From Staphylococcus condimenti (lineage in GTDB: Bacteria; Bacillota; Bacilli; Staphylococcales; Staphylococcaceae), in NCBI RefSeq assembly GCF_001618885.1, contig NZ_CP015114.1, forward strand, positions 992,001 to 1,056,000: a stretch of 64,000 nt of DNA, in the 5' to 3' direction. The notes below the pieces were generated by a model. It did not search any database. It was given only the letters and a program-made list of their open reading frames with translations, and was not told the origin of the DNA. Shown here one piece after another: positions 52,395 to 61,512 of this stretch. Position 1 is the first letter of the stretch. Every line of letters begins with the position of its first letter. A program made the position numbers and the translations under genes.

Positions 52395-53174
52395 CTACCC
52401 TTCTAATTCATTTAAAACCTCATTCAAATCTTTGAATGTGTAAGTTGGTTGTGTTTCTTTTTGTGCAAGTTCTTCTTTACTTGTTACACCTGTTTGTACA
52501 TGAATTGTATCAATATCTGCATTTATTCCTGACATTATATCTGTTTCATAAAGATCGCCTACCATTGCGACTTCGTCTTTAGGTAACTTCAATATGTCCA
52601 TGGCCATATCCATAATGATAGGTTGCGGTTTACCGATGAATGTCGGTTGAACTTGAGTGGATACTGTTATAACACTTGTAATTGCACCATTCCCAGGTAA
52701 AAAACCGCGTTCATTTGGTATAGAAATATCTTGGTTCGTAGAAATGAATTTAGCACCGTTACGTACACCTAAAGTAGCCTGTGCAAATTTATCATAATCA
52801 ACATTAGTATCTAAACCAACTACCACATAATCTACATGAGTATCGTCGATTAAAGTAAGGCCTGCATCTAATAAAGCAGTACGGATACCGCCTTCTCCTA
52901 TAACATATATCGAAGCATTAGGATTTTCTTTTTTAATATAACCTGCAGTTGCTAATGCTGAAGTAATAACTTCTTCCGGTTTCGCTTCAATTCCGAAACC
53001 TGCTAATTTCTTAACAACATCACTTGGTACTTTAGTTGAATTATTTGTCACAAAAAGATGAGGAATATCTTTTTCATTCAAATAATCAATAAATTGCTTT
53101 GCTCCATCAATTTCATCAGAACCTCTATACATTGTTCCATCTAAATCAATCAAATAACCTTTATATTGTTTCAT
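52395..53174 (-). CDS. HAD-IIA family phosphatase, NagD-like
   Basis: A 259-residue haloacid dehalogenase-type phosphatase. The nucleophile motif is [11 protein letters not shown] (residues 7-17), motif II VTNNSTK, and the acidic motif [14 protein letters not shown]. Relatives remove phosphate from sugars or nucleotides; the substrate is unknown. ATG 53174 matches the family N-terminus [10 protein letters not shown], though its GGAG lies 12 bases away; an upstream TTG (53198) is the alternative. It starts four bases after the HepT-like stop. Confidence 0.9.
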   Translation of the reverse strand: MKQYKGYLIDLDGTMYRGSDEIDGAKQFIDYLNEKDIPHLFVTNNSTKVPSDVVKKLAGFGIEAKPEEVITSALATAGYIKKENPNASIYVIGEGGIRTALLDAGLTLIDDTHVDYVVVGLDTNVDYDKFAQATLGVRNGAKFISTNQDISIPNERGFLPGNGAITSVITVSTQVQPTFIGKPQPIIMDMAMDILKLPKDEVAMVGDLYETDIMSGINADIDTIHVQTGVTSKEELAQKETQPTYTFKDLNEVLNELEG

Positions 53175-53178
53175 TAAG

Positions 53179-53610
53179 TTAATGCTCTCCTTTTCCAAAT
53201 GCAGTCACAGGCACATTTTCGTTATTTAAAAAATGAATTACTTCATCAATAAAATTACGATAATCAGCAAGTGATGTGTCAAACAAAGGAATCAAATCCT
53301 CTGTATTTAGTTGATCATACTCATGAACAAAACGTTTACGTACATCTACCGTTTTATTAATTCCCTCTTGGGTTTTTGGCGAAATTACTTTCTCCAATTC
53401 AAGAATATCAATAACATCCTTATAATTTCCTGGATCTCTTAAAACAAAACCATCAATAATCATATTTCCGATATCTACAGAAGATTCAATCAGCATTTGC
53501 GCAATTCTTTCAAATGCATAATGATTTTCTTTTTGTTCTGGGTAATCTTCTGTTAATTGTTTTAAATAATTCAATTTAAGTTCTAATTTCTCTTTATCCA
53601 CAAAATACAT
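53179..53610 (-). CDS. HepT-like (DUF86, HEPN fold) protein
   Basis: A 143-residue all-helical protein of the DUF86/YutE group. It keeps the HEPN RNase motif R-x4-H-x-Y as R91, H96 and Y98 (RKRFVHEY). In toxin-antitoxin systems HepT pairs with a MntA nucleotidyltransferase, but no such gene is adjacent here. The conserved position next to nagD and yutD in Firmicutes suggests a housekeeping role. ATG 53610 follows GGAGTGATTGGC. Confidence 0.85.
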   Translation of the reverse strand: MYFVDKEKLELKLNYLKQLTEDYPEQKENHYAFERIAQMLIESSVDIGNMIIDGFVLRDPGNYKDVIDILELEKVISPKTQEGINKTVDVRKRFVHEYDQLNTEDLIPLFDTSLADYRNFIDEVIHFLNNENVPVTAFGKGEH

Positions 53611-53707
53611 GCCAATCACTCCTATTCCTCTCAATCATATCACATCTTTGCAGTACAATTCATTAGTAGATATACTTGTATAAAGACGCTGTAAAGGAGT
53701 CGATTAA

Positions 53708-54001
53708 ATGATAGATATGTTTTTATATGATGATAATGAAGAAGCTGACGTTCAATACGTAGGAATGGTTGGAGAAGAAAGTCGTTATGATTTAATGATG
53801 TTTCAGACCAATCGTCATTATGGGAAAGTTTTAGTATTGAACATGCAGACTAACAAATTCGGTATCATCGGACCGGATGATTTAGCTGAAGATGGGTACG
53901 TCGCATATGTATTAGGAGTCAGTGATGCTGAAGGCGAAGAACTTACAGACTACTTAAAAGATGTTATACCGAGTGGGACTTTTGATAGTGGGGAATATTA
54001 A
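53708..54001 (+). CDS. DUF3055 family protein
   Basis: A very acidic 97-residue protein of family DUF3055 (MIDMFLYDDNEEADVQYVGMVGEESRYDLMMF...). No motif gives a function. ATG follows AAAGGAGTCGATTAA. It is divergent from the HepT-like gene and ends at a bidirectional terminator. Confidence 0.85.
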   Translation: MIDMFLYDDNEEADVQYVGMVGEESRYDLMMFQTNRHYGKVLVLNMQTNKFGIIGPDDLAEDGYVAYVLGVSDAEGEELTDYLKDVIPSGTFDSGEY

Positions 54002-54002
54002 T

Positions 54003-54050
54003 AAAAAAGGTTGAGATATCAATTTTGAAGAATGATATCTCAACCTTTTA
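54003..54050. terminator. Bidirectional terminator
   Basis: Perfect 17-bp stem AAAAGGTTGAGATATCA (54005-54021) with its complement at 54033-54049, between convergent genes. Confidence 0.88.
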
Positions 54051-54446
54051 TTAATGTTCTGATTCTTGTTCTTTTGGAATACTAGGCTCTATTTTTACAT
54101 CATGCAATTTATCTGAAGGATTATCAATAAGCTCACTATCTCCTGATTCACGTATATTTTTTAACTCTCTTTCAGGTATGCGTCTAAGTACAAAATAAGC
54201 ACAACCGAAATTACAGTACTCTAATAAATAATCTTGAATCGTTGAAAATCGTTTACTGATTTCAGCTTTTTTATTTGAGTCTTTATAAAAACCTTTTAAA
54301 CGCAATTGTTCATAACCGAAATCACCGACTACATAATCATATTTATCTAGAATCTCAGAATAACGGTTTACGAATTGCTCTTCATCAAAGCAATCACGAT
54401 ATTCTTCTATTAATTCAAAGTATTTATCTCCTGCTTTAATCATCAT
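54051..54446 (-). CDS. YutD family protein (DUF1027)
   Basis: A 131-residue protein with the YutD core (FELIEEYRDCFDEEQFVNRYSEILDKYDYVVGDFGYEQLRLKGFY) and a cysteine-containing CNFGCAYFVLRR. Function unknown; the gene is a conserved neighbour of lipA in Firmicutes. The start is one of two adjacent ATG codons (54446 or 54443) just after AGGTGA; a GTG at 54452 lies inside that binding site. Confidence 0.85.
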   Translation of the reverse strand: MMIKAGDKYFELIEEYRDCFDEEQFVNRYSEILDKYDYVVGDFGYEQLRLKGFYKDSNKKAEISKRFSTIQDYLLEYCNFGCAYFVLRRIPERELKNIRESGDSELIDNPSDKLHDVKIEPSIPKEQESEH

Positions 54447-54570
54447 TCTCACCTAATTTATATTCATTGTTCTTACTTATCTGTTAATATATTTTCCATT
54501 ATACAACAAAAACTTAGATACCATATCCCATTATGGCACCTAAGTCTCTTAAAACCCAAACTATTAAAAT

Positions 54571-54600
54571 GAAAGAAACGAGTCTTTTGACTCGCCCTTT
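54571..54600 (-). terminator. Terminator after lipA
   Basis: GAAAG and CGAGTC pair with GACTCG and CTTTC around bulges (54571-54602) with a TTTT loop. Weak T-run. Confidence 0.5.
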
Positions 54601-54626
54601 CTAATTTTCACTATAAAATATTACGA

Positions 54627-55559
54627 TTATGCTTCGTTTTTAGCCGCTTCTAATTTTTCATCACCAATACGTTGTCTTTCTTTAGCCGCTTCATTAACTT
54701 GCTCATCTGCATGATAAGAACTACGAACTAATGGTCCAGCTTGGCAATGTTTGAATCCTTTTTCCATTGCTACTTTTCTTAATTTACCGAATTCTAATGG
54801 AGAATAATATTTTTGAACTTTCAAGTGTTTACGAGAAGGTTGTAAATATTGACCAATTGTCAAAATATCTACGTCCGCTGCACGTAAGTCATCCATTGTT
54901 TCATGAAGTTCTTCAATAGTTTCACCTAAGCCTACCATGATACTTGATTTTGTAGGAATATCCGGTTGTAATTCTTTAGAACGTCTTAAGAATTCTAATG
55001 TACGATCATAAGTTGCACGTGCACGCACTCTTGGAGTCAAGCGGCGTACTGTTTCAATGTTATGGTTTAAAATGTCTGGTTTTGAAGCCATTAAAGTTTC
55101 AAGTGCATCATAATCTCCGCCCATATCTGAAGGCAAGATTTCAATCGTTGTATATGGATTGCGCTCTCTTACTTTTCTGACAGTTTCAGCATAAACATTT
55201 GAACCTGCATCTCTTAAATCATCACGCGCTACTGCTGTGATTACAACGTGTTTTAAATTCATTAATTCTACTGATTCAGCAACACGTTCTGGTTCACCTA
55301 AATCTAATTCGTTCGGCAAACCTGTCTTAACTGCACAGAAACGGCAAGCACGCGTACATACCGCTCCTAAAATCATAAATGTAGCTGTACGGCGTTCGCC
55401 CCAGCATTCATGTATATTTGGACACTTTGCTTCTTCGCAAACAGTGTGTAAATTCTTCTCACGCATCATCTTTTTCAGACCGGTATAGTTTTCGTTCGTG
55501 TTCAGCTTAATCTTCAACCAATCTGGTTTACGTAAAATTTCTTCATTTTTTGTAGCCAT
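54627..55559 (-). CDS. lipA: Lipoyl synthase
   Basis: Radical-SAM enzyme that inserts two sulphurs into octanoyl chains on 2-oxoacid dehydrogenase and glycine cleavage proteins. Of its 310 residues, C41/C46/C52 bind the auxiliary cluster ([12 protein letters not shown]) and C68/C72/C75 the radical-SAM cluster (CTRACRFC). The C-terminal RSSY ligand motif is present ([10 protein letters not shown]). ATG follows ACAGGAGGGTATGTGTTGTA. A clear promoter (55597-55625) lies upstream. Confidence 0.97.
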   Translation of the reverse strand: MATKNEEILRKPDWLKIKLNTNENYTGLKKMMREKNLHTVCEEAKCPNIHECWGERRTATFMILGAVCTRACRFCAVKTGLPNELDLGEPERVAESVELMNLKHVVITAVARDDLRDAGSNVYAETVRKVRERNPYTTIEILPSDMGGDYDALETLMASKPDILNHNIETVRRLTPRVRARATYDRTLEFLRRSKELQPDIPTKSSIMVGLGETIEELHETMDDLRAADVDILTIGQYLQPSRKHLKVQKYYSPLEFGKLRKVAMEKGFKHCQAGPLVRSSYHADEQVNEAAKERQRIGDEKLEAAKNEA

Positions 55560-55596
55560 TACAACACATACCCTCCTGTGTACTCATCTTCACCTT

Positions 55597-55625
55597 ATTA
55601 TAACGAACTTATAAAGAAATGAAAA
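55597..55625 (-). promoter_or_regulatory. lipA promoter with overlapping cre-like site
   Basis: TTTTCA (55620-55625), 17-base spacer, TATAAT (55597-55602) on the minus strand. On the plus strand ATGAAAACGCTATAA (55619-55633) matches the cre consensus with one mismatch and covers the -35 box. Confidence 0.5.
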
Positions 55626-55642
55626 CGCTATAACTCATAATT

Positions 55643-56962
55643 TCACAGTTCTAATAATTTCTTTTTGAAAATATCCCTTAGAAACTCAGGCATGAGATAC
55701 TCTGTCGGTAAATCCTTAAAGATAGGAAAATAACGTCCAAAGGTATACATATCAATTGTTCCTAAAGTATAAATGTGGTCATCTTCAATTTCTTTACCTT
55801 GAACAAAGAAACGTGCTTCAGATTCAATATAACCCATGTTATATAAAATGTAACCGCCAAAAATATCACCTCGGAAGCCCAATCCTTGTGCATGCTCATG
55901 CATATAATTTTGTTCTTCTGCAGTCAAAATCACCGATTTCAAATCTTTCCCTGATATTTTTATTCTGACAGCATTAATAGGATGCGGCAGCATTTGATGC
56001 ACATCAAATTCTGTTACCCTTGGACCATCAATACCTTTAACTATCAGACCTGCATTAATAATTGTACAATCTGCATGCGTAAATTCATATACACTTTGTG
56101 CAAGAAGATATGACGTTTTAGTGATGATATCTGTACGTCTTGGTAAATCAATTGGATGATCAATAATAGGATCACTCATTAAACTTTTTCCTTCTTCAGC
56201 AAAATGCGTGTCAACTTCAGGCAAAGTGTCTACCGGCAATAACTTTGCTTCTTTATGTACTACTTTTTTATTTTCAATGTTTAAATCAACTTCGCCAAGA
56301 TAATGTCCATATTTACCTGCCGCTACCATCAAAACACCATTCTTCATTTCACCGTGCTCAAAATAATGATGTGTATGGCTTCCGAAAATTACATCTATTT
56401 CAGGCAGCTCTTCGCATAATTTACGATCAAAGAAAATTCCGCAATGACTCATCACAACGAGTACATCATACTGCCCTTTTTGTTTTTCAATTTCATCTTT
56501 GATGGCTGCCATCGGATCTGTAACTACCCAATCCAAAGCACGGTAAAAAGGCGTAAATGGTGCAGTTGCTGCCACAAATAAAATACGCGTATCTTCAATG
56601 GTTTCTATAAAACTTGAAGTCATATGATGCGGAAGATTGCCTTCTTCATCAAATACATTGCTGCAAGTCACTGTAAAGTCTGCATCTTCATATAATGCAT
56701 TCAAATCATCATGCGAAATAGTCATACCTTCATTATTTCCTATTGTCGCGATATCACAATGAGCAGCATTTAATAGTTGAACGTTTTTTTGGCCATGAGT
56801 CGCTTCAGTTACAGGTGCAGACAAATCCACGTGGTCACCGATATCGATGTAGAGAGACGGATGGTTTAATTCAGGTCTATGTTGAGCCATATACGCTGCA
56901 ATTCTTTCATAGTCATGTAAATGACTATGAATATCATTAGTATGGTAAATCGTTAATTCCAT
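55643..56962 (-). CDS. Bifunctional metallophosphatase/5'-nucleotidase family (YunD-like)
   Basis: A 439-residue protein. The N-terminal metallophosphatase domain (about 1-250) shows HTNDIHSHLHD, IDIGDHVD, GNNEG, VMSHCGIF and GSHTHHYFEH, which are the dimetal ligands; a C-terminal 5'-nucleotidase domain follows. No signal peptide is present, so it acts in the cytoplasm. It heads a yunD-like gene downstream of yunE and yunF homologues, the B. subtilis arrangement. ATG follows AAAGGGGGACACTTAAGC. Confidence 0.88.
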   Translation of the reverse strand: MELTIYHTNDIHSHLHDYERIAAYMAQHRPELNHPSLYIDIGDHVDLSAPVTEATHGQKNVQLLNAAHCDIATIGNNEGMTISHDDLNALYEDADFTVTCSNVFDEEGNLPHHMTSSFIETIEDTRILFVAATAPFTPFYRALDWVVTDPMAAIKDEIEKQKGQYDVLVVMSHCGIFFDRKLCEELPEIDVIFGSHTHHYFEHGEMKNGVLMVAAGKYGHYLGEVDLNIENKKVVHKEAKLLPVDTLPEVDTHFAEEGKSLMSDPIIDHPIDLPRRTDIITKTSYLLAQSVYEFTHADCTIINAGLIVKGIDGPRVTEFDVHQMLPHPINAVRIKISGKDLKSVILTAEEQNYMHEHAQGLGFRGDIFGGYILYNMGYIESEARFFVQGKEIEDDHIYTLGTIDMYTFGRYFPIFKDLPTEYLMPEFLRDIFKKKLLEL

Positions 56963-56978
56963 GCTTAAGTGTCCCCCT

Positions 56979-57803
56979 TTAAAGAATTGATTTTATAATT
57001 AAATAAATACCCATCAAAAGCATGACTGTACGCAGTAATACAACTACAGTATTGGATTGAATAGATTGATTAATTTTAACACCTAATTTAGCGCCAAAAT
57101 AACTCGATATAACTAAAACAATTGCATAATGCCACGCGACATGCCCTTGAAAAATATGTCCAATTGAACTCATTACACTAGAGAAGAATATCATCATCAT
57201 ACTTGTCCCTACTGCAACATGAGGCGGGAATCGAAAAACAATTAACATTAACGGCGTCATTAATGCGCCACCGCCAATTCCGAATAACCCTGTCAAAATA
57301 CCAATGCCAAAAGTAGTGAAAAAGGCAAATACTGGTGGAACATGATAATGATATGTAGTGCCGTCATTCGCAATGTATGTACGTTCATATTTCTTTTTTT
57401 CAAATAGGCTGATAGGTTTTATATAATAACGCACCATCAAGATAATGGAAACAAAAATTAAGAAGATTCCAAAGTACAAATTAAATGAATCTAAAGTTAA
57501 ATATCGACTTATTAATGAGCCGAATAATGAACCCGGCAATAAACCAAACAAAAAGATGTAACCATTTTTGATATCTACTTGTTTAGATTTCATATACCCT
57601 AATGTTGATGTTAAACCTGTCACAATCAAAATGATTGAAGAAGTACCGATGGCAATTTGCGGTGTGATTCCATTAAGCAAGTGGTGCTCCACACCAAAAT
57701 ATACCAGAGTCGGTACTATAATAATGCCTCCGCCAATGCCAACAATTGAACCTAATATGGCAGACAATGCACCGATCAGAATGAGTAATAAAATACTCAG
57801 CAT
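56979..57803 (-). CDS. TauE/SafE family sulphite-type anion exporter (YunE-like)
   Basis: A 274-residue membrane protein with about eight helices in two repeats, each opening with the family glycine-rich motif: GSIVGIGGGIIIVPTLVYFG near residue 18 and TGLFGIGGGALMTPLMLIVF near residue 175. Relatives move sulphite, sulphonates or related anions; the substrate here is unknown. It lies 11 bp after yunF and 16 bp before yunD. Confidence 0.87.
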   Translation of the reverse strand: MLSILLLILIGALSAILGSIVGIGGGIIIVPTLVYFGVEHHLLNGITPQIAIGTSSIILIVTGLTSTLGYMKSKQVDIKNGYIFLFGLLPGSLFGSLISRYLTLDSFNLYFGIFLIFVSIILMVRYYIKPISLFEKKKYERTYIANDGTTYHYHVPPVFAFFTTFGIGILTGLFGIGGGALMTPLMLIVFRFPPHVAVGTSMMMIFFSSVMSSIGHIFQGHVAWHYAIVLVISSYFGAKLGVKINQSIQSNTVVVLLRTVMLLMGIYLIIKSIL

Positions 57804-57814
57804 TTAATCACTTC

Positions 57815-58663
57815 CTAGAATAATTTAAGTTGTTGCGGAGCTAAGCCTTCATAATCAATGCCTAAAATTTCTTGAAGTTCTTTTGCATTTCCAGCTGCAT
57901 GACCGCCTGAATTGTTATTAAAAACAACATATATTTTTTTCGCTTTATGTTCGATGATGCGTAATTGATCGGCTAAATTTTCTAATTCAGCAGTTGAATA
58001 ATTATACAGATAACGCACATCTCGCCATGCTTCATCTGTCATATCTTGTTTAGTCCATCCATGTCTATTACGTCCATGATAGCGTACAAACGCTGTATCA
58101 GTCGTAATTCGATTAACCATGGGCGCCGATCCTTCTCCAACTTGCGGTTCGTCTACAATCGCATGAATTAAATGTTGCTCAGTTAAAAATTGAAGTGTAT
58201 TTTCTTTCATACTGTCTTCAAACCATGTTTGATTACGAAATTCAATACACACTGGAACGTCTTTTAATTGTTCTCGCACATAACGGATATAATTGATATT
58301 TTGTGTCTTGCAGTCAAACCACGGCGGAAATTGTACCAATACCATCGCTAATTTATCCGCTTCAACTAATGGGGAAATCATCAAACGAAATTGTTCAAAC
58401 AATTCATCTCTTGTTTCTGCAAATTCTTTATAATCTGCATGCAACGTCAAGGCTTGATGAATTTTTACAACGAACTTAAAACGTTCAGGTGTTTCTTTAA
58501 TCCATTTACGTATATTGCGTTCTGGCTGAATGGCATAATAAGACGCATCTAATTCTACTACTGGAAAATGACTAGCATACGTTTTTAATTTATCTGTTTT
58601 TCGACTTAAATCAGTATAAAGCGAGTCATGATCGCCCCAACCTGTCAGTCCTATATCTATCAT
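57815..58663 (-). CDS. DUF72 family protein (YunF-like)
   Basis: A 282-residue TIM-barrel-like DUF72 protein with the features MIDIGLTGWGDHDSLY, FKFVVKIHQALTLH, CIEFRNQTWF, FVRYHGRNRHGW and VVFNNNSGGHAAGNA. Function is unknown, though the fold resembles endonuclease-IV-type barrels. The ATG at 58663 follows GGTGATTACT; the ORF reaches 58681 without a binding site. First gene of a yunF-yunE-yunD unit. Confidence 0.87.
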   Translation of the reverse strand: MIDIGLTGWGDHDSLYTDLSRKTDKLKTYASHFPVVELDASYYAIQPERNIRKWIKETPERFKFVVKIHQALTLHADYKEFAETRDELFEQFRLMISPLVEADKLAMVLVQFPPWFDCKTQNINYIRYVREQLKDVPVCIEFRNQTWFEDSMKENTLQFLTEQHLIHAIVDEPQVGEGSAPMVNRITTDTAFVRYHGRNRHGWTKQDMTDEAWRDVRYLYNYSTAELENLADQLRIIEHKAKKIYVVFNNNSGGHAAGNAKELQEILGIDYEGLAPQQLKLF

Positions 58664-58746
58664 AGTAATCACCAGCTTCATTTTATCATATTTTATCGCG
58701 AGAACACTTTGCGTAAACTCATATTTACCTTTTCTATAAAAAAGTA

Positions 58747-58782
58747 AAAGAAGATGCTGTAAAGTCTCTCAGCATCTTCTTT
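58747..58782 (-). terminator. Terminator after the nitronate monooxygenase gene
   Basis: Perfect 13-bp stem AAAGAAGATGCTG (58747-58759) with its complement at 58770-58782; T-rich on the minus strand. Confidence 0.75.
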
Positions 58783-58787
58783 CCCAA

Positions 58788-59864
58788 CTATCTCTTAATT
58801 CCAGTATTGCTCATTTCTTCAATTTCTCCCACAATAGTATCAATAATTTCACCAGCTTTTTGACTAGTTGCGAGTCTGGGTGTCTGACCGCTCCATAATG
58901 ACATCAGTTTATCATTATGTTGCGCTGTAGAAGCTTTTCTGATTCCTGACGTTAATTGATTTTGAATGGGATAGTCAGGTATTTCTCCACCAAACTCAGA
59001 TAAATAATTAATAAAATCGTTTCGAATGCCTCGGGCCATCTTGCCGCTGAATGCATTCGTTAAAACTGTAGAAGTATCTGTGCTATTTAATATCGCTTCT
59101 TTATACGCAATATCTGCCCCACTTTCTTGTGAGGTTAAAAAAGCTGTACCCATTTGTACTCCAGAAGCGCCAAGTATCAAACTGGCTAACACACCACGCC
59201 CATCCATGATGCCTCCAGCTGCAATAACTGGAATGGTAACTGCATCTGCTGATTGAGGAATCAATGAGATACTTCCAATCATCGGATATTCTCCATTTTC
59301 TTTTATAAATGAACCTCGGTGCCCGCCTGCTTCACTTCCTTGTGCAACAATAATATCCATTCCAGCTTTTTCATTAGCTACAGCTTCTGCTACTGAAGTT
59401 GCGGTACCCATCACAACGATATCATGTTCATGCATTCTGCGAATCAATGATTCGTCTGGAATGCCGAAAGTAAAGCTCGCGATAGGTACTTTCTTTTTAA
59501 TAAGTATCTCTACTTGCGATTCTAATAACTGATCTTGTGATAAATTAATAACTGGATTTTCCAAGTTTAAAGCACGTCGATATGGGCTTAGCCATGCATT
59601 CATTAAATCCACTTGAGCTGGAAGTAATTTTTGATTATTTGGCACAAATAAATTTACAGCAAAAGGTTGTGACGTTAATTTTTTTACAGCATCAATTTCT
59701 GCTTCCAAACGTTCTAAGCCGAAATAACCTGCACCTATCGTTCCTAAGCCTCCGCTTTCACTGACATGGGCAACTAATTCAGGAGTTGTATTGCCCGCCA
59801 TTCCTGCTTGAATGATCGGATATTTAATTCCTAATTGTTTACTAGCTTTTGTATTTGACCACAT
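58788..59864 (-). CDS. Nitronate monooxygenase (NMO/NPD family)
   Basis: A 358-residue FMN-dependent TIM-barrel enzyme that oxidises propionate-3-nitronate or alkyl nitronates. Conserved parts are [26 protein letters not shown], the catalytic histidine in [14 protein letters not shown], and [36 protein letters not shown] follows AGGAGAGATAGAG. Confidence 0.9.
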   Translation of the reverse strand: MWSNTKASKQLGIKYPIIQAGMAGNTTPELVAHVSESGGLGTIGAGYFGLERLEAEIDAVKKLTSQPFAVNLFVPNNQKLLPAQVDLMNAWLSPYRRALNLENPVINLSQDQLLESQVEILIKKKVPIASFTFGIPDESLIRRMHEHDIVVMGTATSVAEAVANEKAGMDIIVAQGSEAGGHRGSFIKENGEYPMIGSISLIPQSADAVTIPVIAAGGIMDGRGVLASLILGASGVQMGTAFLTSQESGADIAYKEAILNSTDTSTVLTNAFSGKMARGIRNDFINYLSEFGGEIPDYPIQNQLTSGIRKASTAQHNDKLMSLWSGQTPRLATSQKAGEIIDTIVGEIEEMSNTGIKR

Positions 59865-59905
59865 CTCTATCTCTCCTATATCATAGTCATTTTCTTATAG
59901 CCATC

Positions 59906-60940
59906 TTATTTTTTGCCTTTAATTTGTTTGTTTTTGTGCTTCAAGCGTTGCTCTACCATATTTTGTTCTCGTTGATCCATTTCATCTTCAATATCTAAAC
60001 CTAAAAGCTGCTCTATTAAATCTTCCATTGTGATAATAGCATCTGTACCGCCATATTCATCTAACACAATTGCGATGTGTTTTCTAGAAGCAATCATTTT
60101 GCGCATAACCCATTCAGCTTTGTTATGCTCATTGACAAATAAAGGTTCTGAAATAAAGTCGCGTAATGTTTTATTATGCTGTCGGCTCCATATCAATAAA
60201 TATTTGGAATGGAATACACCTACAATGTCATCAATATCTTCATCATAAACTGGGTAGCGCGTATAGGGATGCGACATTATTATTTTATAAACTTCATCAT
60301 AAGGTGTATCAATAGAAAATGCTGTAACATTCACCCGAGGTGTTGTATCAACATCATTGACTTTTAATTGATCAAACTCCATCACACTTTGCAGACGGTT
60401 ACGTTCATATTCATTAAACGCACCTTGAGTACCTGCAATTGCTACCATTGTCCGAACTTCTTCTTTAGACATTTTTTGTGCTTGGAAACGATCGTTGACT
60501 AACATTCTATTAATTAACCCTGTTAAAGCATTCAATATTTTTGTAATCGGCGATAAAATAACTACAAAAAAATGAATGACTGGATATACGATTCTTGATA
60601 TTGCATCAGGATAAGTCGCTGCCACAGATTTCGGAATAACTTCTGAAATTATGATGACAACAACAGTAATAATTGCCGAAGCAACTCCAACATTCCAACC
60701 ATGATCCACTGCATAAATGGTTACTAACGTAGGCAATACGATATTCGCACTGTTATTAGCAATTAAAATTGTAGTGATGAACTCTCTTGGCTTATCTAGA
60801 AGCTTCACTAATTTTTTTGCACGCGGATCTCCTTTTCTACTTTCAGTCTTCAACTTCACTTTATTGGCTGCTGTTAATGCTGTCTCACTTCCAGAAAAGA
60901 AGAACGACATAAAAATTAAAACAATAATCGCTATCATCAT
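59906..60940 (-). CDS. CNNM-domain (DUF21)/CBS-pair membrane protein, hemolysin C family
   Basis: A membrane protein of about 344 residues. The N-terminal DUF21/CNNM domain (about residues 1-170) has three to four helices and SGSETALTAANKVKLK and IISEVIPKSVAA. A CBS pair follows (YTRYPVYDEDIDDIVGVFHSK; HIAIVLDEYGGTDAIITMEDLIEQLLG). The C-terminal CorC_HlyC domain of the longer 430-450-residue members is absent. Relatives (CorB, staphylococcal MpfA/MpfB) export magnesium or protect against it. I prefer ATG 60940 (11 bases after GGAG) to the GTG at 60952, which is too close to that site. Confidence 0.85.
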   Translation of the reverse strand: MMIAIIVLIFMSFFFSGSETALTAANKVKLKTESRKGDPRAKKLVKLLDKPREFITTILIANNSANIVLPTLVTIYAVDHGWNVGVASAIITVVVIIISEVIPKSVAATYPDAISRIVYPVIHFFVVILSPITKILNALTGLINRMLVNDRFQAQKMSKEEVRTMVAIAGTQGAFNEYERNRLQSVMEFDQLKVNDVDTTPRVNVTAFSIDTPYDEVYKIIMSHPYTRYPVYDEDIDDIVGVFHSKYLLIWSRQHNKTLRDFISEPLFVNEHNKAEWVMRKMIASRKHIAIVLDEYGGTDAIITMEDLIEQLLGLDIEDEMDQREQNMVEQRLKHKNKQIKGKK

Positions 60941-61164
60941 GATGGCAGACACTCCTTCTAAACAGATGCATATTCGTAATTTAACTGTGTATTTAAGATT
61001 TAAATTCCCTTAACGTTTACTATGTAAACTGATAAAAAAATTACTGAATCTATCAATAATACCTTTATTTTACACAACTTTTTCCTTTTGAAAAGTATGA
61101 TTTAAATGCGACACATATTAAGAAGAAAACTCAAAAACCAAGTTATATACCAGGTTCCTGAGTT

Positions 61165-61380
61165 TTAAAAGAAATAGGTTAAATAATACATAAAGTGCAA
61201 TATCATAAAGATAGCTGCTGCTATAATAGAAGCTGTTAAAAAACGATTGCCATTGATTTCATCATACTTTTTCAATTTTACACTGCAAATAATACTGCCA
61301 ATCGCAAACAAGGGACTGACTAACGTTAAAATTATGAAAATAACGGTAAATATCTTTAATAATGTCGCTGTATTTTTCAT
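61165..61380 (-). CDS. Small membrane protein, unknown function
   Basis: A 71-residue protein with two predicted membrane helices (about residues 7-31 and 48-70) separated by a short charged loop (SVKLKKYDEINGN). ATG follows AAGGAGTCCAGAT, a good binding site, which supports it as a real gene. It resembles no family I can name and stands alone. The flanking gaps 61014-61164 and 61381-61474 show no other feature. Confidence 0.7.
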   Translation of the reverse strand: MKNTATLLKIFTVIFIILTLVSPLFAIGSIICSVKLKKYDEINGNRFLTASIIAAAIFMILHFMYYLTYFF

Positions 61381-61474
61381 ATCTGGACTCCTTATCCGTT
61401 ACATGTTGTCTTTTTACAATTTATAAACTTATATTATTTATACCACAGTGAGTAAATTATTAAAAATATAAGCA

Positions 61475-61507
61475 AAAGCAGCAGTATAAATATTCCACTG
61501 CTGCTTT
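61475..61507 (-). terminator. Terminator after the AAA+ ATPase gene
   Basis: AAAGCAGCAGT (61475-61485) pairs perfectly with ACTGCTGCTTT (61497-61507). The minus-strand T-run is short. Confidence 0.7.
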
Positions 61508-61512
61508 CAAAG

